A DNA stretch of 64,000 nt, taken from NCBI RefSeq assembly GCF_030818655.1, contig NZ_JAUTAN010000001.1, forward strand, positions 1,860,001-1,924,000, read 5' to 3'. A program made the translations under genes and the position numbers. Position 1 is the first letter of the stretch. Each line of letters opens with the position of its first letter. This DNA is from Nocardioides zeae. GTDB taxonomy: Bacteria; Actinomycetota; Actinomycetes; Propionibacteriales; Nocardioidaceae. A model generated the notes under the pieces. The model saw only the letters and a program-made list of their open reading frames with translations, made no database searches and was not told the origin of the DNA. Shown in pieces: positions 1-11,747 of this stretch.

Positions 1-3000
1 GCCACGTAGGCCACGCGCGACGGTCGCAGGAACGTCTCGGCGTCGTCGACCGCCCGCTCGTTCCACCGCAGCTCCCCGCGGTGCGACACGAGACCCGCCA
101 CGGCGCCGAGCAGGCTCGACTTGCCCGACCCGACCTGACCGAGGAGCAGCACGAGCTCACCGCGGCGTACGTCGAGGTCCACCCCCTCCACGCCGATCGT
201 GCCGTCGTCGTGGACGGCGGTGAGGCCACGCAGGTGCAGCGCCTCGAGCGGCTCGACGGGCTCCGGGACCACGGGAGCCGGCGCGGTGCCGGCGACCAGG
301 TCGACGCCACGCGGCAGCCTGGTGAGGTCGCGCCCCCCGGCGAAGGTGGCCGTGGCCCGCTGCCAGGCACGGGTGCCCGGCGCCTCGGTGATGACCCAGC
401 CGACGACGAGGCCGAAGTAGTCGAACCCGGTGACCGCCGCGGCCACGAGCAGCGCCGTCGCCAGGTCCCAGCCCCCGGCGAGGTAGACGCCCCACGCCGT
501 CACCACCCCGAGCTGGACGATCACGAGCGGCACGCCGTCGAGCGCCGCCTGCACCCGGTGCTCGCGCACCGCCGCGTCGACCCGGCCCGCGTCGACCCGC
601 CGCAGGTGGGCCCGCACGTCGTCGGTGGCCGCGGCCAGCTTGACCGTGCGCGCCGCGTCGAGCACCGACACGAGCGCGCGCCCGAAGCCGGCCCGCGCCG
701 TCGCGGCGGTGGCCGCCGACCGACCGGCGACCGGTCGGCCCAGCGCGGACGCGGCGGCGGCTCCCACCATCACCGCGAGCAGCACGCCTCCGGCGAGGAG
801 GCTCCCGCCGAGGACCGTCGTCACGACGACGATGAAGGCCGCGTTGGTGAAGTCGACCCAGCGATCGGCGTACCGCGCGAAGCGGTCCGCGTCCATGGCA
901 CGCGCCGCGATCTCCCCGGCCGGGTCGCGCGGCAGCCGACGCTGGTCGGTCTGGGCGACCAGCACGTTGGTGCGCACCCGCAGGAGGATCTCGATCCACC
1001 ACCGCGGGTAGCGCCGCATCGCCTCGTTGAGGAGCACCGGGCCGAGCAGGAGGCTGACGACGAGGCCCACGAGCAGCCCCACGGCGGCGTCGCCGGCAGC
1101 GACCTGCTGCACGATGCGCCCCCACAGGAACGCGGAGACGGCACCGAAGGCGCCCGCCAGCGCGGAGGCGAGGAACAGGGCCGTCGCGAACAGGCCCCAC
1201 CACGGGCGCACCATCAGTGCGTTGACGATCCCGCGGGCGAGGCTCGGTCCCGGCCCGGGGTCGCGGCTCTGCGGGGGCTCGCCCCGACGGCGGACCGCGC
1301 CGATCCCGGTCGGGTCAGCGGACGTCGTGGACGGATCCGCCGCGGCCGCCTCGACCTCGTCGGCCGCCTCGACCTCGTCGGCGGCGTCGAGCAGGTCGCG
1401 GAACGGCCCGGGCCGCCGGGCGAGCACGGCGCGGGCGCCCTGCTGCACCACGCGCCCGTCGGAGAGCACCGCGACCCGCGCGGCACGCTCGGTCGTGGAG
1501 AGCCGGTGGGCGACGAGGAGCCCCGTGCGGCCGCGCAGGAGCCGGTCGGCCGCCCGCACGACGAGCATCTCGGTGCGCGGGTCCATGCGCGCCGTGGCCT
1601 CGTCGAGCACGACCACCTGCACGTCGCGGACCAGGAGACGGGCGAACGCCACCAGCTGCTCCTCGCCCGCCGACAGCGTGGTGCCGCCCGGGCCGAGGCG
1701 GGTGTCCAGCCCGTGCTCCAGGCCCGCGACCCAGGGACCCAGCCCGAGGTCGTCGACAGCCGCCTCGACGGCGCCCGGCGGCGCGTCCCCGAAGAGGGCG
1801 ATGTTCTCCGCGAGCGTGCCGGCGACGAGCTCCGTGCGCTGCGTGACGACTCCGACCGTGCGGCGCAGGGCCTGCAGGTCGAGATCGCGCACGTCCGCGT
1901 CGCCCAGGAGCACGCTCCCCCGCGGCGGCTCCTGGGCGCGGGAGACCAGGGCCGCCAGCGTCGACTTGCCCGACCCGGAGCGCCCGACCAGGGCCAACGT
2001 CTCGCCGGCCGGCACCACCAGGTCGTCGACGACGAGACGGAAGGTGCCCTCGGCGTACGTGAAGTCCAGGCCCGCGAAGCGCACCTCCACGGCCCCGCCC
2101 GGGACGGCGAGGCCGTCCGTGGGCTCCCGCTCGGCCTCGTGGAGCTGGCGCAGGCGCACGAGGGCACCGAGGCCGGCCTGGAGGTCGGGCAGGTGGCGCG
2201 CCATCTCCTCGACCTGGCCCACGAACAGGGTCGTGACGAGGAAGAGGGTGACGAGCCGCGCGACCGTGAGGTCGTCCTGCAGCACGAGCGCGACGCCGAC
2301 GACGCCGACCGCCGCCAGGAGGGCGTGGAGGAGGAGGCCCGTGCGGTAGGTGACCTGGATCTGGCGCTGCACCACCGAGCGCAGGCGCGCGTGCACGACG
2401 GCGGCGAGCTCGCTGACGCGCCGCAGCACGTAGGCCTGCCCCAAGGACGTGCGCAGGTCGTCCCGGGCGGCGATGCCCTCCTCGAAGGCCGTGGCGTGGT
2501 CGGTCCAGGCCACCTCCTCGACGATCTTCCGCCGGGTGAGGTCGGGCAGGAGGGGGCGGACCGCCGCCCCGACCACCACGGCCATCACCGGGAACAGCAG
2601 CCAGGCGGGCCACCAGGTGACGCCCGCGACGATCCACATCGGCAGCGCCGCGAACACGGTGCGCAACGCGCTCCACACCTGGCGCCGGGCGAGCGTGCCC
2701 ACGTCGTGGGTGTCGTCGTCGACCCGGTCGAGGATCTCCCCCACGCCCTGCTCGCCGAGGGCGGCGAGCGGCTGGTCGAGCGCCGCGTCGAGGAGGTCGT
2801 CGCGCAGGCGCCCCTCGGCCCGGTCGACCACCCCGGCCCAGACGACCCGCCCGACGGCGTCGACGACGGCGCCGCCGACGACGCAGGCCGCCAGCACGCC
2901 GACGAGCAGGCCGGACGGGCCTGCCGCGAGGCGACCGGCCACCACCGTGCCCAGCGTCTCGCCGAGCGCACCGAGGAACGAGAGCACGAGCGCGACCGTC

Positions 3001-3128
3001 GCGGCCGGCCCGCGCAGGCGTCGCCAGTCGATGCGCTGCCGCCCGTCCGCAGCGGCGCGCGCCGAGCGCTCCGCCGCTGCGCGGTCGCGGGCGGTGGAGG
3101 GGTCCGAGAGGGTGGAGGTGTCGCTCAT
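1..3128 (-). CDS. Fused ABC exporter (TMD-NBD-TMD-NBD), C-terminus cut by window edge
   Basis: The reading frame from the ATG at 3128 stays open to base 1 (about 1042 codons) and carries two full exporter halves. Half 1 has a membrane domain (about residues 35-330), Walker A GRSGSGKST near 381, an LSAGE signature near 484 and Walker B VVVLDEAT near 507. An acidic, proline-rich linker (about 565-610) follows. Half 2 has a second membrane domain (about 625-890) and Walker A GQVGSGKSS near 997. The signature and Walker B of the second NBD lie beyond the window. Domain order is that of type IV exporters in which both half-transporters are fused, so one chain could form the working pump in the cytoplasmic membrane. 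The substrate (lipid, drug or peptide) cannot be read from the sequence. The first signature is LSAGE rather than LSGGQ, which may mean one degenerate ATP site, as in heterodimeric exporters. Confidence 0.9.
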   Translation of the reverse strand, partial: MSDTSTLSDPSTARDRAAAERSARAAADGRQRIDWRRLRGPAATVALVLSFLGALGETLGTVVAGRLAAGPSGLLVGVLAACVVGGAVVDAVGRVVWAGVVDRAEGRLRDDLLDAALDQPLAALGEQGVGEILDRVDDDTHDVGTLARRQVWSALRTVFAALPMWIVAGVTWWPAWLLFPVMAVVVGAAVRPLLPDLTRRKIVEEVAWTDHATAFEEGIAARDDLRTSLGQAYVLRRVSELAAVVHARLRSVVQRQIQVTYRTGLLLHALLAAVGVVGVALVLQDDLTVARLVTLFLVTTLFVGQVEEMARHLPDLQAGLGALVRLRQLHEAEREPTDGLAVPGGAVEVRFAGLDFTYAEGTFRLVVDDLVVPAGETLALVGRSGSGKSTLAALVSRAQEPPRGSVLLGDADVRDLDLQALRRTVGVVTQRTELVAGTLAENIALFGDAPPGAVEAAVDDLGLGPWVAGLEHGLDTRLGPGGTTLSAGEEQLVAFARLLVRDVQVVVLDEATARMDPRTEMLVVRAADRLLRGRTGLLVAHRLSTTERAARVAVLSDGRVVQQGARAVLARRPGPFRDLLDAADEVEAADEVEAAAADPSTTSADPTGIGAVRRRGEPPQSRDPGPGPSLARGIVNALMVRPWWGLFATALFLASALAGAFGAVSAFLWGRIVQQVAAGDAAVGLLVGLVVSLLLGPVLLNEAMRRYPRWWIEILLRVRTNVLVAQTDQRRLPRDPAGEIAARAMDADRFARYADRWVDFTNAAFIVVVTTVLGGSLLAGGVLLAVMVGAAAASALGRPVAGRSAATAATARAGFGRALVSVLDAARTVKLAAATDDVRAHLRRVDAGRVDAAVREHRVQAALDGVPLVIVQLGVVTAWGVYLAGGWDLATALLVAAAVTGFDYFGLVVGWVITEAPGTRAWQRATATFAGGRDLTRLPRGVDLVAGTAPAPVVPEPVEPLEALHLRGLTAVHDDGTIGVEGVDLDVRRGELVLLLGQVGSGKSSLLGAVAGLVSHRGELRWNERAVDDAETFLRPSRVAYV

Positions 3129-3223
3129 GGCGAGGCACCACGCTAGGTGCACCCACCGACGATGTGCGCCCCATTTTCCACCGGCCCGCCCGACGCCCCC
3201 TCACCCGACGCGGACCGGTGGCC

Positions 3224-3658
3224 TCAGCAGACCTGCGTCAGCTCGTCGACGGCGGTGTCGAGCTCGCTCTCCGCCGACTGCACGACCGCCTCGTCGACCT
3301 GGGTGCCGTCGGCGGCGGCCTCGGCCTGGGCGACCAGGTCGTCCAGCGCGGCCTCGGCCTCCTCCAGGTGGGTCCCGACCTCGCCCGACAGCCCGTCGGC
3401 GGCGGTCGCGACCGCGTCACGGAGGTTGCGCAGCTCCTGCTCGGCGGCGGCCGGGTCGGCACCCAGGTCGTCGACGGCCTGGCGCGCCTCGCCCGTGATG
3501 CCGTCGACGGCCTCCTGGGCCACCTGGCAGCCCGCCTCCGAGGCGGTGTCGCGCACGGCGTCCTCCACCTCGGAGCAGCCGACGAGCGCGCCGAGGGACA
3601 GGGCCGCCGCAGCGAGGGCCGGGAGCGAGCGGGAGGCGGGGGTACGTCGCGGGTTCAC
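3224..3658 (-). CDS. Small secreted lipoprotein, helical, unknown function
   Basis: Starting at the GTG at 3658 gives a 144-residue protein with a clear lipoprotein signal: an N-terminal RR, a hydrophobic stretch, and lipobox ALVGC with the acylated Cys at residue 28. The mature part is rich in Ala, Glu and Asp with heptad-like spacing and should be a long helix or helical hairpin. It ends in a Cys two residues after a Gln. A longer start at GTG 3715 is open but puts 19 charged residues before the signal, so the shorter start is preferred. No family is recognised. It sits between the ABC exporter and icd, each with its own spacing, so no operon partner is obvious. Confidence 0.7.
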   Translation of the reverse strand: MNPRRTPASRSLPALAAAALSLGALVGCSEVEDAVRDTASEAGCQVAQEAVDGITGEARQAVDDLGADPAAAEQELRNLRDAVATAADGLSGEVGTHLEEAEAALDDLVAQAEAAADGTQVDEAVVQSAESELDTAVDELTQVC

Positions 3659-3736
3659 CTCTCCATGATGCCGGAACGCACACCGGTTGCGGTCCGTCGC
3701 GACGACGGACCGCACCCGGTGCGGAGGAGCGAGGGC

Positions 3737-6064
<2,328 letters not shown>

Positions 6065-6084
6065 TCACGGGGGTCACCGGCCGA

Positions 6085-6852
6085 TCAGGGGGCGACCAGC
6101 ACCCAGTCGCCCAGCGGACCCGTGAGGCGCACGGGCCCGACGCCCCGCGCCAGCACCTCCTCGCCGACCTGCTCGGCACGCGTGCGTCCCGCGCTCGGCC
6201 GCCCGCCCTCCGCCGCCTCGGCCTCCGCCGCGGTCGCGCCGGCGGTCGTCACCTCGAGGCGCGCGACCTCCACCTCCTCGCCGCCGACCGTGGTCGTCTC
6301 CCCCACCTCGAGCACGCGCACCCGCACGTCGGCCAGGCCGGGCGCCGCGCGCCGGACGTAGCCGTCGCCGGTGCGCGGCGTGCCCGTCACCACCAGGCCG
6401 GCTGCGGCACCGTCGACACCCGCCTCCCAGCGGGAGCCGTCGGCGAGGGTTCCTCCGACGAGCCAGACGTTCCGCCGTCGGTCCTGCGCGAACCACTCGG
6501 TGCGCGGCACCGGGAGCGCGTCGTCGCCCCACGTGGCGGCGACGGCCTCGGTGCGCACGGCGACCGCCTGCACCCCGCCGACGCGCTCCGCCGCCGTCGC
6601 GACGGTACGGCGCAGGAGGCGGCCGGTCCCGTCGTCGTACGTCGTGGTGGAGCCGCCCACGAGCGGCCACCACGCGTTGTCGACGTCGGCGACGAAGTCC
6701 GCCGGGTCGGGGCTCGGGGAGGGCACGACGAGCTCGTCGACGCCCGTGGGCCCGATGGTCTCCGGGCCGGTGCCGCACCCGGCGAGCAGGGCGAGGGCGA
6801 GGGCGACCGCCCCCAGGGCGGGGGCGGTCGACGACCCGCGCCGACGGTTCAT
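6085..6852 (-). CDS. Predicted lipoprotein, unknown function
   Basis: The 255-residue product has a lipoprotein signal (RRR near the N-terminus, lipobox LLAGC, acylated Cys at 26), so it should be anchored on the outer face of the membrane. The mature domain starts with a segment containing ADFVADVDNAWWPLVGGSTTTY and continues as a beta-rich region; I do not recognise a named family with certainty. The ATG overlaps the stop of the upstream DUF3017 gene by 4 nt, so it is probably co-translated as the last gene of the folD group. The longer open frame upstream of 6852 is a shadow of the DUF3017 gene. Confidence 0.8.
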   Translation of the reverse strand: MNRRRGSSTAPALGAVALALALLAGCGTGPETIGPTGVDELVVPSPSPDPADFVADVDNAWWPLVGGSTTTYDDGTGRLLRRTVATAAERVGGVQAVAVRTEAVAATWGDDALPVPRTEWFAQDRRRNVWLVGGTLADGSRWEAGVDGAAAGLVVTGTPRTGDGYVRRAAPGLADVRVRVLEVGETTTVGGEEVEVARLEVTTAGATAAEAEAAEGGRPSAGRTRAEQVGEEVLARGVGPVRLTGPLGDWVLVAP

Positions 6853-7142
6853 GCGCCCGGCTGCTCGGGGATGTCGGTGGCGAGCGCGAACAGCGTCACC
6901 CCGAGGGCGACGAGCACGCCCGCGTCGAGGAAGCGGTTGCGGACGGCGAGCATGCCGGCCTGGCTCTCCGGCAGCACGAGACGCGCGGCCCCGCCGGCCA
7001 CGAGGGCGAGGGAGAACCACCGGATGCCGGCACGCCAGTCGTCCTGCACCGCCACCCAGAGCGCGACGGCGCAGACCGCGGCGACCACGAGGTAGACGTA
7101 GCCCCCCACGCGGGCCGGGAGGATGCGCCGCCGCCCGCTCAC
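6849..7142 (-). CDS. DUF3017 small membrane protein
   Basis: This 97-residue protein has three predicted membrane helices (about residues 13-32, 42-57 and 70-88) and short charged loops. It follows folD with a 1-nt gap (GTG start at 7142), an arrangement widely seen for DUF3017 in Actinobacteria. Its function is unknown. It overlaps the next gene by 4 nt, so folD, this gene and the lipoprotein form a tight transcription unit. Family assignment rests on size, topology and the folD neighbour. Confidence 0.8.
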   Translation of the reverse strand: MSGRRRILPARVGGYVYLVVAAVCAVALWVAVQDDWRAGIRWFSLALVAGGAARLVLPESQAGMLAVRNRFLDAGVLVALGVTLFALATDIPEQPGA

Positions 7143-7143
7143 G

Positions 7144-7992
7144 TCAGGCCCGCGACTCGGCGAGCGCGACCACGTTGGCGAGCAGCATGGCCCGCGTCAT
7201 GGGGCCCACGCCGCCGGGGTTGGGCGAGACCCAGCCCGCGACGTCCCAGACGTCGTCGGCGACGTCGCCGGCGATCTTGCCGTCGACGCGGGAGACACCG
7301 ACGTCGAGCACGGCCGCCCCCGGCTTGACCATGTCGGCCGCGATGATGCCGGGCACGCCCGCCGCCGCGACGACGATGTCGGCGCTGCGCACGTGGGCCG
7401 CGAGGTCGCGCGTGCCGGTGTGGCAGAGCGTCACGGTCGCGTTCTCGCTGCGCCGCGTCAGCAGCAGGCCCATGGGCCGGCCGACGGTGACGCCGCGGCC
7501 GACGACGACGACCTCGGCACCCGCGATCGGGACGTCGTGGCGGCGCAGCAGCTCGACGATGCCGAAGGGCGTGCACGGCAGCGGCGCGTCCTCGCCCAGC
7601 ACGAGCCACCCCAGGTTGGTCGGGTGGAGGCCGTCGGCGTCCTTCGCCGGGTCGATGAGGCCCAGCACGCGGTTCTCGTCGATGCCCTTCGGCAGCGGCA
7701 GCTGCACGATGTAGCCCGTGCAGGCCGGGTCGGCGTTGAGCTCGCGGACGGCGGCCTCGATCTCCTCCTGCGTGGCCGTCGCGGGCAGCTCCACGCGCAG
7801 CGAGGCGATGCCCACCTCGGCGCAGTCCTTGTGCTTGCCGTTGACGTACCACCGGCTGCCCGGGTCGTCGCCCACGAGCACGGTGCCGAGCCCGGGCACG
7901 ACACCCTTCGCGGCCAGCGCGGCCACGCGGGCCGCCACCTCGCCCTTGATGGCCTTCGCGGTGGCCGTGCCGTCCAGCTTCTGCGCGGTCAT
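7144..7992 (-). CDS. folD: Bifunctional methylenetetrahydrofolate dehydrogenase/cyclohydrolase
   Basis: FolD interconverts 5,10-methylene-THF, 5,10-methenyl-THF and 10-formyl-THF, supplying the formyl donor used by the adjacent purH and purN enzymes. The protein is 282 residues, normal for the family. It shows the YxxxK catalytic pair (Y49, K53 in YVNGK), the PLPKGID and PTNLGWL motifs, the nucleotide-binding stretch [13 protein letters not shown] near 166 and [10 protein letters not shown] near the C-terminus. ATG at 7992 matches the usual N-terminus. It lies 46 nt downstream of purH on the same strand, so one purine/C1 transcript is likely. Confidence 0.97.
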   Translation of the reverse strand: MTAQKLDGTATAKAIKGEVAARVAALAAKGVVPGLGTVLVGDDPGSRWYVNGKHKDCAEVGIASLRVELPATATQEEIEAAVRELNADPACTGYIVQLPLPKGIDENRVLGLIDPAKDADGLHPTNLGWLVLGEDAPLPCTPFGIVELLRRHDVPIAGAEVVVVGRGVTVGRPMGLLLTRRSENATVTLCHTGTRDLAAHVRSADIVVAAAGVPGIIAADMVKPGAAVLDVGVSRVDGKIAGDVADDVWDVAGWVSPNPGGVGPMTRAMLLANVVALAESRA

Positions 7993-8038
7993 GTTCGTCC
8001 TCTCGTGACCAGGTCGTCGGGGATCGCAGGGAGTGCGA

Positions 8039-9583
8039 TCAGTGCGCGAAGTGGCGCGTGCCGGTGAAGTACATCGTCACGCCCGCCGCCTTCGCGGCCT
8101 CGATCGTGAGCTCGTCGCGCACGGAGCCGCCCGGCTGCACGATCGCGGTCACGCCGGCGTCCATGAGGATCTGGGGACCGTCCTCGAAGGGGAAGAAGGC
8201 GTCGGACGCGGCGACGGAGCCACGCGCCCGGTCACCGGCCCGCTCGACGGCGAGCTTGCACGAGTCGACGCGGTTGACCTGGCCCATGCCGACGCCGACC
8301 GAGGCGCCGTCCTTCGCCAGCAGGATCGCGTTGGACTTCACGCCCCGCACGGCCCGCCAGGCGAAGGCGAGGTCGGCGAGCACCTCGTCCGAGGCGGCCT
8401 CGCCGGTGGCCAGCGTCCAGCTGGCCGGGTCGTCGCCCTCGGCGTCGATCGCGTCGCGGAACTGCACCAGCTCGCCGCCGGAGATCGTGCGGAACTCGTA
8501 CGGCGCGGCCGGCGCCTCCGGGCAGCGCAGGATGCGGATGTTCTTCTTGCGGGCCAGCACCTCGACGGCGCCGTCCTCGTAGTCGGGCGCCACGACGACC
8601 TCGGTGAACACCTCGGCGACCTGCTCGGCCATGGCGACCGAGACCGGGCGGTTGGTCGCGATGACCCCGCCGAAGGCGGAGACCGGGTCGCACTCGTGGG
8701 CACGGCGGTGGGCCTCGGCCACGTCGGCGCCGACCGCGATCCCGCACGGGTTGGCGTGCTTGATGATCGCCACCGCCGGGGCGTCGAAGTCGTAGGCCGC
8801 CCGGCGGGCCGCGTCGGTGTCGACGTAGTTGTTGTAGGACATCTCCTTGCCGTGCAGCTGCTCGGCCTCGGCGAGCCCGCCCGAGCCGTCGACGTACAGC
8901 GCCGCGTGCTGGTGCGGGTTCTCGCCGTAGCGCAGGGGCGTGCTGAGGCGCCGGGTCGACCCGGCGAAGGCCGGGAAGCCCCCGGGCGCGGCCTGCTGCG
9001 CGAACCAGGAGGCGACGGCGACGTCGTACGCCGCCGTGTGCGCGAACGCCTCGGCCGCCAGCGCGCGGCGGGCCTCGAGCGTGAAGCCACCGGCGGCGAC
9101 GGCGGCGAGGGCCGCGTCGTACGCCGCCGGGGACGTGAGCACCGCGACCGAGGGGTGGTTCTTGGCGGCGGCGCGCACCATCGACGGTCCGCCGATGTCG
9201 ATCTGCTCGACGCACTCGTCGGGCGTGGCGCCCGAGGCGACGGTCGCGGTGAACGGGTAGAGGTTGACGACCACCAGGTCGAAGGGCTCGACGCCGAGGT
9301 CGGCGAGCTGCGCGACGTGGGAGTCGAGGCGGCGGTCGGCGAGGATGCCGGCGTGCACCCGGGGGTGCAGCGTCTTCACGCGGCCGTCGAGGCACTCGGG
9401 GAACCCGGTGAGGTCCTCGACCTTGGTGACGGGCAGGCCGAGACCGGCGATGAGGGCGGCCGAGCCGCCGGTCGAGACGAGCTCGACGCCGGCGTCGGCG
9501 AGGCCGCGGACGAGGTCCTCGAGCCCGGTCTTGTCGTAGACCGAGACGAGGGCGCGACGGACGGGGATCTGGTCGGTGCTCAC
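8039..9583 (-). CDS. purH: Bifunctional AICAR transformylase / IMP cyclohydrolase
   Basis: PurH carries out the last two steps of IMP synthesis: formylation of AICAR by 10-formyl-THF and ring closure of FAICAR. The N-terminal MGS-like cyclohydrolase domain is visible as [14 protein letters not shown] and [10 protein letters not shown] in the first 45 residues. The transformylase domain carries the IIKHANPCG motif near 270 and ends with the family's usual FTGTRHFAH. Length is 514 residues, close to the normal 520. It lies between purN (113 nt upstream) and folD (46 nt downstream), all on the minus strand. Confidence 0.97.
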   Translation of the reverse strand: MSTDQIPVRRALVSVYDKTGLEDLVRGLADAGVELVSTGGSAALIAGLGLPVTKVEDLTGFPECLDGRVKTLHPRVHAGILADRRLDSHVAQLADLGVEPFDLVVVNLYPFTATVASGATPDECVEQIDIGGPSMVRAAAKNHPSVAVLTSPAAYDAALAAVAAGGFTLEARRALAAEAFAHTAAYDVAVASWFAQQAAPGGFPAFAGSTRRLSTPLRYGENPHQHAALYVDGSGGLAEAEQLHGKEMSYNNYVDTDAARRAAYDFDAPAVAIIKHANPCGIAVGADVAEAHRRAHECDPVSAFGGVIATNRPVSVAMAEQVAEVFTEVVVAPDYEDGAVEVLARKKNIRILRCPEAPAAPYEFRTISGGELVQFRDAIDAEGDDPASWTLATGEAASDEVLADLAFAWRAVRGVKSNAILLAKDGASVGVGMGQVNRVDSCKLAVERAGDRARGSVAASDAFFPFEDGPQILMDAGVTAIVQPGGSVRDELTIEAAKAAGVTMYFTGTRHFAH

Positions 9584-9696
9584 GGGTGACTCCTCGCGGG
9601 GGGTGGTGCAGCGGACTCGAGGCGCACCCAGGCGGTCGATGCGCTCGTTTCACTCCCTGGTGGTTTCCCACCTGCGCCAGTCGTGTGCCCCCGAGG

Positions 9697-10359
9697 CTAG
9701 TGCACGTCGGCGGTGCGGCCGAACCGCGCCGTGCGGCCCTCCACCACCAGGCCGTCGCGCGCGAGCCGGCCGACGGCGTCGACGAGCATGCGGCGCTCGG
9801 CCACCTTGATCCGCTCGTGGAGCGCGGCGACGTCGTCGTCCTCGAGCACCGGCACCGGCACCTGGGCGACGATGACGCCCGTGTCGACGCCGGCGTCGAC
9901 CACGAAGAGCGTCGCGCCGCTGACCTTCACGCCGTGCGCGAGGGCGTCGGCGGGGCCGTGCATGCCGGGGAACGCGGGGCTCAGCGCGGGGTGGGTGTTG
10001 ACCACCCGCTGGTCGAAGGTCGTGAGGAAGGTGGTCCCGACGAGCTTCATGAAACCGGCCAGCACGACCCAGTCCGGTCGGTGGGCCGCGACGGCCGCCG
10101 TCAGGGAGGCGTCCCACGCGGCCCGGTCGGGAGCGTCGCCGAGCCGTTCGACGAAGGTCGGTACGCCGGCGCGCTCGGCCCGCGCCAGGCCCTCGATGCC
10201 GTCGCGGTCGGCGCCGACGGCGACCACGCGCGCGCCGTACGCCGGGTCGTCGTGGGCGTCGAGCAGCGCCTGCAGGTTGGTGCCGGAGCCGGACACGAGG
10301 ACCACCAGCCGAGCGGGCGCGGTCTCCGGCGACGGGCTGGCGGCGGGGGAAGCAGGCAC
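9697..10359 (-). CDS. purN: Phosphoribosylglycinamide formyltransferase
   Basis: PurN transfers the formyl group of 10-formyl-THF to GAR in purine synthesis. The 220-residue protein shows the phosphate loop SGSGTNLQAL near 24 and the catalytic triad Asn121, His123 (NTHPALSPAFPG) and Asp159 (DAGVDTG). The first 16 residues are a Pro/Ala/Ser-rich extension outside the fold, so a slightly later start is possible. Order perM-like - purN - purH is the same as M. tuberculosis Rv0955-Rv0957. The gap to the upstream membrane-protein gene is only 18 nt, which supports co-transcription. Confidence 0.96.
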   Translation of the reverse strand: MPASPAASPSPETAPARLVVLVSGSGTNLQALLDAHDDPAYGARVVAVGADRDGIEGLARAERAGVPTFVERLGDAPDRAAWDASLTAAVAAHRPDWVVLAGFMKLVGTTFLTTFDQRVVNTHPALSPAFPGMHGPADALAHGVKVSGATLFVVDAGVDTGVIVAQVPVPVLEDDDVAALHERIKVAERRMLVDAVGRLARDGLVVEGRTARFGRTADVH

Positions 10360-10377
10360 GGGGCGGGAGTCTAGGGC

Positions 10378-11610
10378 TCAGTCGCCGGCGGAGGTGCGGC
10401 GCTGGTGCCAGGTCGTCAGCAGGGCGCCGACGACCCCGCCCGTCGTGAACGCCAGGAGGGCGCGCATCGCGACGTCGCCCACGAGGGGCCCGACGTCCGC
10501 CATCAGGCCCGGGCCGATCGCACCCCCGGCGAGCGCCGCCACGACCGCCACGGCGACGGCCGCGCCCGCTCCGGCGCCGGCTGCGCGCGCCGCCGCGGTC
10601 CCCCAGGCCAGCACGGGACGGTGGCGCTGCACGAGCGCCACCACCGCCGCGGCGACGACGAACGGCACGACCGCGAGGGAGGAGACCGCCCAGGACGGCA
10701 GGGCGGCGTCGGGCACCGCCGCCACGAGCGGGAAGAGGGGCACCTGCCCGAGGAGCACCGCGGACGGCGCCACGACCGTCCCGGTGCCGAGCGCGAAGCC
10801 GCCGCCCAGGCCGTAGGACGAGGCGAGCACGAGCGCGTTGGGCACGAGCAGCAGGGCGACCCCCGCGAGCAGGATCGTCGCGCCCGGCGTGGTCTGGAAG
10901 CGGGAGAGCACCGACGCCGCCTCGGAGAAGCGGAGGCCCAGCCCGACGGCCAGCAGGACACCGGACACGGCGGTCCAGGCCAGCACGATGGCGACACCGG
11001 CCACGAGGCCGTCCCGCACCTCCTGCGGCACCTGCGGCGTCCAGACCGCGGCCCGCCCGGACCCGACCGCGATCCCCGCCCCGCCGACCCCGCCCGCGAG
11101 CAGCAGGCAGGCCAGGAGCACCCGGACGAGCGAGACGCCCTCCTCCGGGTCGGGCACGAGCACGGCGGTGAGGACGGCCACGACGACGTACCCGGCCGTG
11201 AAGAGCGCCACCGCGGTCGGCACGACGAGGTCGCGCTCGCCCCGGCCGAGGGCGGCGGCATCGGGGCCGTGGCCGGCGAGCCGCTCCCCCACCCGCTGGC
11301 CCCAGCGCCAGCAGACGGCGGCGCAGACGAGCGTGATGCCGAGCGGCACGAGGGTCACGGACGTGCCCTCGACGCGGAACCCCGAGCCGTGGCCGACGAG
11401 CCAGCCGAGGGCACCGACCCGCATCGCCCCCACGGGGCGGCCGTGGGCGCCGGCGTCGGTGGCGAACCAGCCGACGACGGCGACGCCGAGGCACACGACG
11501 AGCGTCGCGAGGGCCGCCACCGCACCCCCGGCGGAGGCGAGCAGGACGAGCCCCCGCTGGCCGCCGGGAGGCGGCGCGGTGGGACGGAACGAGGGCAGCA
11601 CGGAGGTCAT
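10378..11610 (-). CDS. Multi-pass membrane protein, DUF6350 / PerM-like
   Basis: The 410-residue product is almost entirely hydrophobic, with about ten predicted membrane helices joined by short loops and little soluble mass. Position directly upstream of purN and purH corresponds to M. tuberculosis Rv0955 (perM), an integral membrane protein linked to cell division and persistence in acid and low magnesium. The identification rests on synteny and topology rather than catalytic residues, since this family has none known. ATG at 11610 gives a short cytoplasmic tail before the first helix. The sequence is low in distinctive motifs, so functional equivalence to PerM is an inference. Confidence 0.78.
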   Translation of the reverse strand: MTSVLPSFRPTAPPPGGQRGLVLLASAGGAVAALATLVVCLGVAVVGWFATDAGAHGRPVGAMRVGALGWLVGHGSGFRVEGTSVTLVPLGITLVCAAVCWRWGQRVGERLAGHGPDAAALGRGERDLVVPTAVALFTAGYVVVAVLTAVLVPDPEEGVSLVRVLLACLLLAGGVGGAGIAVGSGRAAVWTPQVPQEVRDGLVAGVAIVLAWTAVSGVLLAVGLGLRFSEAASVLSRFQTTPGATILLAGVALLLVPNALVLASSYGLGGGFALGTGTVVAPSAVLLGQVPLFPLVAAVPDAALPSWAVSSLAVVPFVVAAAVVALVQRHRPVLAWGTAAARAAGAGAGAAVAVAVVAALAGGAIGPGLMADVGPLVGDVAMRALLAFTTGGVVGALLTTWHQRRTSAGD

Positions 11611-11747
11611 CGCCGCCCATCCTCGCCGCGGCGGAGGGCCGTTCCCCGGAGCCTCCCGCCGACACGCCGGGCCCCCGGCGGGCGTGACCCGTGCCTCCGC
11701 CGGCGAGGCGACCGGGCCCGTGGAGGTCCGCTACCGTGGTCGCCGCC

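Noticed and set aside
81..3146. 1021-codon plus-strand frame opposite the ABC exporter
   Set aside because: It is an antisense shadow; Walker A, signature and membrane segments all read on the minus strand in one frame.
9584..9696. Small gene or regulator between purN and purH
   Set aside because: Only 113 nt with a short GGTGG/CCACC hairpin; no start with ribosome site and no known purine riboswitch features.
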